Positions 1-5,116 of a DNA stretch of 5,213 nucleotides are shown here, piece after piece (the first letter of the stretch is position 1; every line of letters starts with the position of its first letter). Under the pieces are notes generated by a model. The model made no database searches. It was given only the letters and a program-made list of their open reading frames with translations, and was not told the origin of the DNA. Source of the stretch: an uncultured Opitutia bacterium (GTDB taxonomy: Bacteria > Verrucomicrobiota > Verrucomicrobiia > Opitutales > UBA953); assembly GCA_903921665.1 (NCBI GenBank), contig CAIXQT010000331.1, positions 1-5,213 of the forward strand, given 5' to 3'. The translations under genes and the position numbers were made by a program.

Positions 1-602
1 GTGACGCCGAGGGCGGCCATGCGGTCGGGCCGCAGCCAGACGCGCATCGCGTAGTCGCGGGCGCCGAAGACGCCGCAATCGCCCACGCCGGGCAGGCGCT
101 TGATCTCCTCGACGACCGTCGAGGAGGCGAAGTTGCTCAGGAAGACGGAGTCACGCGTGGCCTTGGGCGAGAGGATCGACACCGACATGAGGATGTCGTT
201 CGAGCGCTTCTTGGTGATGACGCCGAGGCGGCGGACCTCCTCCGGCAGGCGCGGCTCGGCGAGCTTGACGCGGTTGGCCACGAGGATGGTGGCCATGTCG
301 GGGTCGACGCCGTTCTCGAAGGTAACGGTGATGCTCAGCGCGCCGCTCGACGACGAGTTGGAAGAATAATACAGCAGGCCTTCGACGCCGTTGATCTGCT
401 CCTCGAGGGGCGCGGCGACGTTATTGACGAGCGCCTCGGGCGAAGCCCCGGGGTAGCTGGCGACGACCGTGACGGTGGGCGGCGCGATCTGCGGATACTG
501 CGACAACGGCAGGTTCAGCAGCGCGAGGCCGCCGACCAGGACGATGATGAGCGAGAGGACGGCGGAGAAGATCGGCCGCCGGATGAAGAAGTCCCAGCCC
601 AT
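1..602 (-). CDS. RND multidrug efflux pump, HAE1/AcrB family (N-terminal 200 residues, cut by window edge)
   Basis: Inner-membrane proton-driven pump subunit of a tripartite efflux system, which takes drugs and other amphiphiles from the periplasm and outer leaflet. The start ATG is at 602-600, directly after the TAA of the adaptor gene, so the two are translationally linked. My translation begins MGWDFFIRRPIFSAV, the typical HAE1 start (FFI-RPIFA in AcrB). Transmembrane helix 1 spans about residues 11-30. The porter-domain signatures LPLSQYPQIAPPTV (31-44), ASYPGAS (48-54), GVEGLLYYSSNSS (72-84) and ANRVKLAEPRLPEEV (109-123) follow in order. LPGVGD (170-175) and the AMRVWLRPDRM stretch (185-195) align with AcrB's AMRIWMNPNEL. 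Family members have about 1,030-1,060 residues, so roughly four fifths of the gene lies to the left of position 1. The proton-relay residues of TM4 and TM10 are outside the window. Substrate range cannot be read from this part. No outer-membrane TolC-type factor is visible. It should be controlled with the adaptor gene by the divergent TetR-type repressor. Confidence 0.96.
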   Translation of the reverse strand, partial: MGWDFFIRRPIFSAVLSLIIVLVGGLALLNLPLSQYPQIAPPTVTVVASYPGASPEALVNNVAAPLEEQINGVEGLLYYSSNSSSSGALSITVTFENGVDPDMATILVANRVKLAEPRLPEEVRRLGVITKKRSNDILMSVSILSPKATRDSVFLSNFASSTVVEEIKRLPGVGDCGVFGARDYAMRVWLRPDRMAALGV

Positions 603-1724
603 TTACTTCTTGGCCGGAGCGACGACGACCGGGGCGCCCGGGCGCAGCTTATGCAGCTGGTTGAGGATGACGCGGTCGCCGGGGCGGAGGCCGGCGAGGA
701 TGACGATGTCCGACCCTTGGGCCTCGCCGAGCACGACCGGACGGGCCTCGGCGCGGTCGCCCGCGCCGATGACGAAGACGGAACGGCCCGAAGGAGCCTG
801 GACGAGCGCGAGCTGCGGCACGAGGGCGGCGTCCTTGGCCTTGCCGCCGGTCACGCGCGCGCGGACGAACTGGCCGGCGAGCAACGCGCCATCGGCGTTC
901 GGGAAGAGGGCGCGGAACTGGACGGTGCCGAGGCGGGTGTCGACCTGCGTGGAAGCAAAGTCGACCTTGCCGCGGACAGGATAGACGGAGCCGTTCGGCA
1001 GGAGCAGCGCGACCTCGGCGCCTTGGGCGGCCTTGGCCCCGCCGGCGAACAGGCGATGGAAATCATCCTCGGCCAGGCCGAAGCGGGCCCAGACCTGGTC
1101 CGCGCTGACGATGGTGGTGAGCAACCCGTCCGGACCGGTCGGGTTCACGAGGGCGCCTTCGTTGCGAAGGCGTCGGCCGGCCACGCCGGCGATGGGCGAA
1201 CGGACTTCGCAGTAATCGAGGTCCAGCTTGGCGAGGCTCGCCTTCGCGGCCGCGGCGTCACGCGCGCCCTTGGCGGCGGCGGCCAGCGCCTGCGCGTCAT
1301 CGGCTTCCTTGCGGCTGGCGGCCTTCTGGCGGAAGAGCTCGGCCTGACGGGCGGCCTCATCGGTCGCCTGCTGCGCGCGGGCGGTCTCCTGCGCGAGCTG
1401 CGCGAGGGCGAGGGCATGGGCCGCGGCATAAGGGGCCGGATCGATGCGGAAAAGGAGGTCGCCGGCCTTCACCTGGGCGCCTTCGGCGTAATTGACCGTC
1501 TGCAGGATGCCCGTCACGCGCGCCCGCACTTCCACCTCGCGCACGCCTTCGGTCTGCGCCGATGCGATCGCGGTCTGCGCGATGTCGGCCAAGGTCACCG
1601 CATGGACCGCCACCGGCAAAGGAGCGGAGGGCGGCATCGCCTGCTCCTGGCGACAGCCGACCAGACCAATAAACAGGGCTGCGCAGAGAAGACCCTCGAC
1701 AGGTCGGATTTTACATACAGACAT
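603..1724 (-). CDS. RND efflux periplasmic adaptor (membrane fusion protein), lipoprotein
   Basis: AcrA/MexA-type adaptor joining the RND pump to an outer-membrane channel. I take the ATG at 1724-1722 (373 residues). It is followed by a lipoprotein signal peptide with a hydrophobic stretch at about residues 9-23 and lipobox LVGC, the modified cysteine being Cys24. The open frame extends upstream to 1901, but that part overlaps the divergent repressor and would bury the lipobox. First lipoyl half: EVEVRARVTGIL...VNYAEGAQVKAGDLLFRIDPAPY (about 63-99). Alpha-helical hairpin: about 100-167, Ala/Gln-rich, with a tip motif around FRQKAASRKEADDA that keeps the Ser-Arg typical of channel-docking tips. 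Second lipoyl half: LDLDYCEVRSPIAGVAGRR (about 167-185). The beta-barrel and membrane-proximal domains follow, ending in LRPGDRVILNQLHKLRPG. The length is normal for the family. The stop TAA abuts the pump's ATG, so they form one operon. Oddity: the start codon lies inside the operator palindrome at 1711-1732 and has no Shine-Dalgarno sequence. Confidence 0.95.
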   Translation of the reverse strand: MSVCKIRPVEGLLCAALFIGLVGCRQEQAMPPSAPLPVAVHAVTLADIAQTAIASAQTEGVREVEVRARVTGILQTVNYAEGAQVKAGDLLFRIDPAPYAAAHALALAQLAQETARAQQATDEAARQAELFRQKAASRKEADDAQALAAAAKGARDAAAAKASLAKLDLDYCEVRSPIAGVAGRRLRNEGALVNPTGPDGLLTTIVSADQVWARFGLAEDDFHRLFAGGAKAAQGAEVALLLPNGSVYPVRGKVDFASTQVDTRLGTVQFRALFPNADGALLAGQFVRARVTGGKAKDAALVPQLALVQAPSGRSVFVIGAGDRAEARPVVLGEAQGSDIVILAGLRPGDRVILNQLHKLRPGAPVVVAPAKK

Positions 1725-1732
1725 GTATGTAA
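1711..1732. promoter_or_regulatory. AcrR-type operator: perfect 9-bp inverted repeat between the adaptor and repressor genes
   Basis: Left arm TTACATACA (1711-1719), 4-nt centre GACA (1720-1723), right arm TGTATGTAA (1724-1732). The arms are exact reverse complements. The symmetry nearly continues outward: GATTT precedes the left arm's TACATACA and AAATC follows on the right, with one extra T on the left. The half-site TACATACA/TGTATGTA is the one known from the E. coli AcrR operator, and SmeT and TtgR sites are similar. Here the centre between 8-mers is 4 nt, against 8 nt in the E. coli site. The block is AT-rich inside GC-rich sequence and lies between divergent genes, one of which encodes an AcrR-like protein. 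It covers the adaptor ATG and its first codons, and touches a -10-like hexamer on the minus strand (1737-1732). A weak plus-strand -10-like TCTATT (1734-1739) lies just beside it. Repression of the pump operon, and probably autoregulation, is inferred. Confidence 0.85.
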
Positions 1733-1759
1733 ATCTATTTGCCCTACCATGGCTCGCAA
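1732..1759 (-). promoter_or_regulatory. Candidate promoter of the adaptor-pump operon
   Basis: Read on the minus strand, TTGCGA (1759-1754, 4/6 to the sigma70 -35) is followed after 16 bp by TAGATT (1737-1732, 4/6 to the -10). Seven bases (tacatac) then lead to the ATG at 1724. A start of transcription 7-8 nt after the -10 would fall on the A of the ATG, giving a leaderless mRNA. The operator begins at the last base of the -10, which suits simple repression by steric block. The -35 lies within the first codons of the divergent repressor gene. Matches to E. coli consensus are only moderate, and promoter rules in the source organism are unknown. Confidence 0.4.
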
Positions 1760-2375
1760 GACCAAAGCAGAGGCCGCCCTGACCCGTGACCGAATCGTTG
1801 CCTGCGCCCGACAGGTCTTCAGTCGCGACGGGGTCACGAATACCTCGCTGGAACACGTCGCGAAAGAGGCGGGCGTGACCCGCGGGGCGGTCTACTGGCA
1901 TTTCCGGAACAAGGCCGACCTTTTCATGGCCGTGCGGCAGCAGACGGGGATCCTGCTACGCTTCGGGGATTTCAAGACCGGCGACGCCCTCCGGCGTCTT
2001 GAATGCGGCCTACACGACGCGCTGAGTCGTCTCGCCGAGGACAAACAGGCACGGGAGACCTACGAGGTGATGCTCTGGAAATGCGAATACGTCGGGGAAT
2101 TCGCGGGCGTGCGCAACGACCTGATGGCCGCCGGCAACCGTTTCCTCGCCGAAGCGACCGAACTCTACGGGGAAGCGCTCAAGGAGAAATTGGTCGACCC
2201 GGCGCTCGACCCGCGGCTGGCCGCTCGCGAGACGTTCTGCTTCTACGCAGGCATGCTCAAGCTCTGGCTCGCCGACGATAGCGGCCTCGCGGTCCGTGAC
2301 GACGTCCTGAAGGTGATCTCCCACCACATCGAGAGCCGACGGCTCAAGAAGACGGTCCGCCAGAAGGCAGTTTGA
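1749..2375 (+). CDS. acrR: TetR-family repressor, AcrR/TtgR type, of the divergent efflux operon
   Basis: Ligand-responsive transcriptional repressor, 208 residues (AcrR has 215). I chose the ATG at 1749 because the protein then starts MARKTKAEAALTRDRI, nearly the same as E. coli AcrR (MARKTKQEAQETRQHI). The open frame runs far upstream, antisense to the adaptor gene, only because stops are missing. Helix-turn-helix domain: about residues 10-57, with FSRDGVTNTSLEHVAKEAGV and the recognition region VTRGAVYWHFRNKADLF, the most conserved AcrR stretch. The C-terminal ligand and dimer domain (about 60-200) is more divergent but keeps KCEYVGEF, matching KCEFVGEM in AcrR. The conserved recognition helix agrees with the AcrR-like half-sites in the 24-bp space upstream. 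In AcrR homologues, binding of dyes and drugs in the C-terminal pocket releases DNA. That ligand behaviour is inferred here. The symbol denotes family resemblance; TtgR or SmeT would be equally fair comparisons. Confidence 0.93.
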   Translation: MARKTKAEAALTRDRIVACARQVFSRDGVTNTSLEHVAKEAGVTRGAVYWHFRNKADLFMAVRQQTGILLRFGDFKTGDALRRLECGLHDALSRLAEDKQARETYEVMLWKCEYVGEFAGVRNDLMAAGNRFLAEATELYGEALKEKLVDPALDPRLAARETFCFYAGMLKLWLADDSGLAVRDDVLKVISHHIESRRLKKTVRQKAV

Positions 2376-2383
2376 CTGCCTTC
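2363..2383 (+). terminator. Perfect 9-bp hairpin spanning the acrR stop codon (possible terminator)
   Basis: GAAGGCAGT (2363-2371), loop TTG, ACTGCCTTC (2375-2383): exact complements. The TGA stop (2373-2375) sits across the loop and the foot of the second arm. It is followed by GC-rich sequence and CTTAG, not a U-run, so it is not a classical intrinsic terminator. It could slow polymerase, protect the 3' end, or mark the end of the acrR transcript. The likely -35 box of the next gene (TTGACT, 2372-2377) lies inside it. Confidence 0.4.
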
Positions 2384-2400
2384 GCCCCCGCCCTTAGTAA
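2372..2400 (+). promoter_or_regulatory. Candidate promoter of the coiled-coil/SGNH hydrolase operon
   Basis: TTGACT (2372-2377, 5/6 to the -35) is separated by exactly 17 bp from TAGTAA (2395-2400, 3/6 to the -10), the only AT-rich hexamer in an otherwise GC-rich spacer. Six bases (ctggac) then precede the ATG at 2407, so transcription would start at or within a base or two of the start codon. No Shine-Dalgarno sequence is present. The weak -10 match keeps confidence low. Confidence 0.35.
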
Positions 2401-2406
2401 CTGGAC

Positions 2407-3033
2407 ATGAAGGCCCACCCCGCCCTGCTCTGCTTGCTCCTGCTCGGAATGATCCCGGCGTGGGCGGCCGAACCGGACGCACCGCAGACGTTGCCGATCC
2501 TCTACGACCAACCTGGCGAGAAATATATCCTCCGGGTCGATAACCGTCGCTACCAACTACCCTACGTGACGAAAGAAGGCGTGGTCCAGCTGCTCTCCTT
2601 CGCCAACTACCCGCGGACCAAGCTGCGCTTCGACGAATACAAGCGCTCGCTCGAGGACAAAGCGAAGGCCGAAACCCTCGTGAACCGCGCGCAGCAAGCC
2701 GTCACCCGCGAGTCGGACCGCGTCACCCGCCTTCGCCGCAGCCTCGAGTCGTTGCGTGCCCAGGTCGCCTTGCTCCGTTCCCAGCCGACCATCGAAGTCC
2801 GCGAGCTCCAGTTCCTGCAGGAACAGATCCGCAGCACCTCCGCTTCGCTCGCCTCCGCCGAAGACATGGAAGCGAAGGCCCAGTCGAACCTCGAGAAGAC
2901 CAAGTCGACCACGGAGTCGGCCTTCCAGCGCGCGGACAAGGCCCGCGAAGACTACGTCGCCGCCCTCGACGACTACGAGAAGCCGCTGGCGCAGATCCGC
3001 GCGATCGCGATGACGCACGGCACCGCCCTCTGA
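2407..3033 (+). CDS. Secreted coiled-coil protein of unknown function
   Basis: I do not recognise this 208-residue protein. It starts with a clear Sec signal peptide: MKAHP, hydrophobic core LLCLLLLGMIP, and AWA followed by AEPDA, giving a cut after about residue 20. Residues 21-72 form a short, possibly beta-rich head (LPILYDQPGEKYILRVDNRRYQLPYV) with several tyrosines and a pattern of alternating hydrophobics. From about 74 to 200 the chain is highly charged (Lys, Arg, Glu, Asp, Gln, Ala) with heptad-like spacing of Leu and Val. It reads as a long coiled coil, with a break near SQPTIE (125-130), so it may fold back as a helical hairpin. There is no second membrane span, lipobox or catalytic motif. 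A periplasmic or surface location and a structural or scaffolding role are inferences. It is followed after 11 bp by the SGNH hydrolase gene and is probably cotranscribed with it. Other possibilities are an OmpH/Skp-like chaperone or an adaptor-like protein, but no diagnostic motif of either is seen. Confidence 0.85.
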   Translation: MKAHPALLCLLLLGMIPAWAAEPDAPQTLPILYDQPGEKYILRVDNRRYQLPYVTKEGVVQLLSFANYPRTKLRFDEYKRSLEDKAKAETLVNRAQQAVTRESDRVTRLRRSLESLRAQVALLRSQPTIEVRELQFLQEQIRSTSASLASAEDMEAKAQSNLEKTKSTTESAFQRADKAREDYVAALDDYEKPLAQIRAIAMTHGTAL

Positions 3034-3044
3034 TTTTCCAGACC

Positions 3045-4199
3045 ATGAAGACCCCCGCCCTCCTCCTCGTCTTGCTCTGCGCCGGTTCCGTCGGCCTCGC
3101 CCAGCAGGCCAAGCCCGCCGCGAAAGCTCCGGCCGCCAAGGCCGCGCCGAAAGCCGTCGACCGTTACGCCGTGCGCCCGGACGAAAAGATCTCCTGGCAC
3201 GACGTCCGCGAGACGGACCTCGAAGGCCGCGCTTTCCCGGACGCCGAGCGTAAGAGCTACTTCGACCGCCTGCCCGCCGAGGCCGACGGCAAGGTCACGC
3301 CGGCCGTATGGGGCCTCAGCCGCGACAGTGCCGGCCAGATGTTCCGCTTCCGCACCGACGCCACGACGATCTACGCGCACTATAAGGTCACCAAACCGCA
3401 GCTCGGCATGCCGCACATGCCCGCCACCGGTGTCAGCGGACTCGACCTCTACGCCCGCGACGCGCTCGGCAAGTGGCGCTGGGTGCAGGTCGTCCGCCCC
3501 GGCTCGCAGGAGATGAAGGTGCGCATCGCCGAGAACCTCGACGCCGGCGAACGCGAATACGCGATCTACCTGCCGCTCTACAACGGCGTGGAGTTCCTCC
3601 ACGTCGGCGTGCCCGAGGGCAAGAAGTTCGTCGGCCTCAAGCCGCGCGCAAAGCCCGTCGTCTTCTACGGCACCTCGATCACCCACGGCGCCTGCGCGAG
3701 CCGCCCGGGCATGGTGCACACGGGCATCCTCGGCCGCCGATTCGACGTCCCGGTGGTCAACCTCGGCTTCTCCGGCAACGGCCGCATGGATCAGGCCGTC
3801 GGCGACTTCCTCACGCGCATCGACGCCGCCGCCTACGTCATCGACTGCCTCCCGAACATGAACGCCAAGGAAGTCTCGGAGAAGTGCGCGCCGCTCGTGA
3901 AGCAGCTTCGCGCCGCCCGCCCTGACACCCCGATCATCCTCGTCGAAGACCGCCGTAACACCGACTCCTGGATCATCGCCGGACGCCGCAAGCACCACGA
4001 CGACAACCACGCCGCGCTCAAGGCCGCCTACGAACAGCTCGTGAAGGAAGGCGTCAAAGGCCTGTCCTACGTACCCGGCGACCACCTCTACGGAGACGAC
4101 AACGACGGCGCCACGGACGGCTCGCACGCGAGCGACCTCGGTTTCTTCCGCCAGGCCGACATCTTCGAGCCCTTCCTCAAGGCCGCCCTGGGCCGTTGA
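3045..4199 (+). CDS. Exported SGNH/GDSL hydrolase with GxDLY N-terminal domain
   Basis: Predicted esterase/deacylase of 384 residues. Signal peptide MKTPALLLVLLCAGSVGLA, cut near residue 19, then an Ala/Lys/Pro linker (about 22-37). The N-terminal beta-sandwich region (about 40-195) contains GVSGLDLYARD (129-139), the GxDLY signature of the module that precedes GDSL_3-type lipase domains. The catalytic domain (about 200-384) shows the SGNH blocks in order: block I VVFYGTSITHGA with nucleophile Ser211; block II NLGFSGNG with oxyanion Gly244; block III VIDCLPNMN with Asn271; block V DGSHASDLGF with Asp358 and His361. The usual EDRRNTDSW region is also present (301-309). All catalytic residues are intact and the length is normal. 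Characterised relatives remove acyl or acetyl groups from sugars or lipids; the actual substrate here is unknown. The ATG lies 11 bp after the stop of the coiled-coil gene without a Shine-Dalgarno sequence, implying one operon and possibly a shared envelope or polysaccharide task. Confidence 0.93.
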   Translation: MKTPALLLVLLCAGSVGLAQQAKPAAKAPAAKAAPKAVDRYAVRPDEKISWHDVRETDLEGRAFPDAERKSYFDRLPAEADGKVTPAVWGLSRDSAGQMFRFRTDATTIYAHYKVTKPQLGMPHMPATGVSGLDLYARDALGKWRWVQVVRPGSQEMKVRIAENLDAGEREYAIYLPLYNGVEFLHVGVPEGKKFVGLKPRAKPVVFYGTSITHGACASRPGMVHTGILGRRFDVPVVNLGFSGNGRMDQAVGDFLTRIDAAAYVIDCLPNMNAKEVSEKCAPLVKQLRAARPDTPIILVEDRRNTDSWIIAGRRKHHDDNHAALKAAYEQLVKEGVKGLSYVPGDHLYGDDNDGATDGSHASDLGFFRQADIFEPFLKAALGR

Positions 4200-4200
4200 T

Positions 4201-4240
4201 TTTCACGCCAAGCCGCTGGCGCACCGGTGAAATACTTTCA
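4201..4240 (+). promoter_or_regulatory. Leader of the queuosine-precursor transporter with competing inverted repeats
   Basis: The 53 bp between the hydrolase stop and the transporter ATG hold TTTCAC (4201-4206) and its complement GTGAAA (4227-4232), enclosing CGCCA (4206-4210), loop AGCCGC, TGGCG (4217-4221). The same TGAAA (4228-4232) also pairs with the downstream TTTCA (4236-4240) across a 3-nt loop, so the two folds exclude each other. CACCGGTG (4222-4229) is a perfect palindrome. AATACT (4231-4236), preceded by TG at 4228-4229, resembles an extended -10. The element could be a terminator for the upstream gene, an operator, or a small RNA switch. No known preQ1 riboswitch consensus is seen. 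Arms are short, so chance is possible. Confidence 0.35.
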
Positions 4241-4252
4241 GATTAGACGCCC

Positions 4253-4957
4253 ATGCAAAGGAGCTTCCGCTACTACGACCTGATCCTCGGCGCGTTCGTG
4301 GCGGTGTTGCTCTGCTCGAACCTCATCGGCCCGGCGAAGGTCGTGCAGCTCGACCTGCCCTTCTTCGGCAAGACCGACTTCGGCGCGGGCAACCTGTTCT
4401 TCCCGCTCTCGTATATCTTCGGCGACATCCTCACCGAAGTCTACGGCTACGCCCTCGCCCGCCGCGTGATCTGGGCCGGCTTCGGCGCGATGCTCTTCGC
4501 GACGGTGATGACCTGGGTGGTGCTCGCGATGCCGGCCAGCCCGAACGAACCTTTCAGCGCGCAGCTGCAGCCCGCGCTCGAGACCTGCTTCGGCGGCGGT
4601 TGGCGCATCGCGCTCGGTTCGATCTTCGCCTTCTTCGTCGGCGACTTCCTGAATTCCTACGTGCTCGCGAAGATGAAGGTCCGCATGGGCGGCAAGCACC
4701 CGTGGGCGCGCTTCATCGGTTCCACGTTCGTCGGCCAGGGCGTCGACAGCCTGATCTTCTACCCCCTCGCCTTCATCGGGATCTGGAGCCCCGCGACGCT
4801 CGTCGCGGTGATGTTCGCCAATTGGGTCTTCAAGGTGCTGGTCGAAGTGGTCATGACCCCGGTGACGACCATCGTCTGCGCCAAGCTCAAGCAGGCCGAA
4901 GGCGTCGACACCTTCGACACCGACACCGATTTCACGCCCTTCAGCCTCAAGCGCTGA
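4253..4957 (+). CDS. yhhQ: Queuosine precursor transporter, YhhQ/VUT family (DUF165)
   Basis: Inner-membrane importer of queuosine precursors (preQ0/preQ1 in E. coli YhhQ), which feed tRNA wobble modification in GUN anticodons. It has 234 residues, the usual family length. Six membrane segments are visible at about 8-28, 44-60, 72-93, 118-138, 155-178 and 180-207. Family signatures are YYDLILGAFVAVLLCSNLIG (7-26), FPLSYIFGDILTEVYGYALARRVIW (50-74), VGDFLNSYVLAKMK (129-142), GSTFVGQGVDSLIF (156-169) and the C-terminal KQAEGVDTFD...DFTPF (213-230). A purine-rich AAAGGAG lies just inside the gene (4256-4262) rather than upstream. No start codon sits at a suitable distance after it, so I keep the ATG at 4253. 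The gene stands alone: no queuosine-synthesis or tgt gene is in the window. That fits a salvage role but does not prove it. The C-terminal acidic DTFDTDTD segment is slightly extended by an aspartate/threonine repeat. Confidence 0.94.
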   Translation: MQRSFRYYDLILGAFVAVLLCSNLIGPAKVVQLDLPFFGKTDFGAGNLFFPLSYIFGDILTEVYGYALARRVIWAGFGAMLFATVMTWVVLAMPASPNEPFSAQLQPALETCFGGGWRIALGSIFAFFVGDFLNSYVLAKMKVRMGGKHPWARFIGSTFVGQGVDSLIFYPLAFIGIWSPATLVAVMFANWVFKVLVEVVMTPVTTIVCAKLKQAEGVDTFDTDTDFTPFSLKR

Positions 4958-4975
4958 GCCTCCGCACCCCTTTTA

Positions 4976-4994
4976 GAGGGCCTATATCGGCCTC
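4976..4994 (+). terminator. Weak hairpin after yhhQ (possible terminator)
   Basis: GAGG (4976-4979) pairs with CCTC (4991-4994), and CC (4981-4982) with GG (4989-4990), around loop TATATC with G4980 bulged. GGCC with GGCC (4979-4982 with 4989-4992) is an alternative register. It lies 18 bp after the transporter stop. No U-run follows (CAATCGGGATTT), so an intrinsic terminator is only a possibility. A second overlapping small stem, CCCT/AGGG (4968-4971/4977-4980), also exists. Confidence 0.25.
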
Positions 4995-5038
4995 CAATCG
5001 GGATTTCTGTCATATTATCAGGGCTTTCCGAGGAATCC

Positions 5039-5081
5039 ATTGACAACACCCCCGAGGGCAAGCACAACACCCTCAGTCAAT
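5039..5081. repeat. Nested inverted repeat with an internal 9-bp direct repeat
   Basis: Outer arms are ATTGAC (5039-5044) and GTCAAT (5076-5081). Inner arms are GAGGG (5054-5058) and CCCTC (5070-5074), both exact. The 9-mer ACAACACCC occurs twice, at 5043-5051 and 5064-5072, with a period of 21 bp (two helical turns), so two proteins could bind on the same DNA face. It lies immediately upstream of the promoter-like pair at 5082-5110, where an activator or repressor site would be expected. A perfect TTGACA (5040-5045) is contained in it, but no -10 follows at 16-18 bp. Function is unknown. Confidence 0.4.
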
Positions 5082-5110
5082 TTCACTCAGGTAAGAGCCT
5101 CCCTTATAAA
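5082..5110 (+). promoter_or_regulatory. Candidate sigma70-like promoter facing the right edge
   Basis: TTCACT (5082-5087, 4/6 to TTGACA), 17-bp spacer, TATAAA (5105-5110, 5/6 to TATAAT). Spacing is ideal and the -10 is the best in the window. Transcription would start near 5117. No coding region with a recognisable start follows inside the window. A run of stem-loops does follow instead. Confidence 0.45.
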
Positions 5111-5116
5111 GGACGC

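Noticed and set aside
100..984. Plus-strand frames at 100-369 and 469-984
   Set aside because: They are antisense to the RND pump and adaptor, and their translations are Arg/Ser/Thr-rich without any family signature.
651..1748. Plus-strand open frame continuous with acrR (574 codons in all)
   Set aside because: It is antisense to the adaptor gene, has no recognisable domain, and is open only because of GC-rich codon bias. Homology fixes the repressor start at 1749.
1725..1901. Longer N-terminus for the adaptor (start at 1901)
   Set aside because: It would overlap the repressor's DNA-binding region and place 59 residues before a clear lipoprotein signal peptide and lipobox.
2973..4127. Minus-strand open frame of 384 codons
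   Set aside because: It is the shadow of the SGNH hydrolase, is Val/Asp/Glu-rich with no motif, whereas the plus-strand frame has every catalytic block.
4200..4252. Known preQ1 riboswitch upstream of yhhQ
   Set aside because: None of the class I-III consensus strings or the A-rich tail is visible, and the region is short.
4759..5070. Minus-strand frame of 103 codons overlapping the end of yhhQ
   Set aside because: Most of it is antisense to yhhQ. The part beyond has no motif, no ribosome binding site and no conserved look.
5043..5072. CRISPR-like repeat (ACAACACCC twice)
   Set aside because: There are only two copies, 9 bp long with a 12-nt gap; no array and no cas genes.
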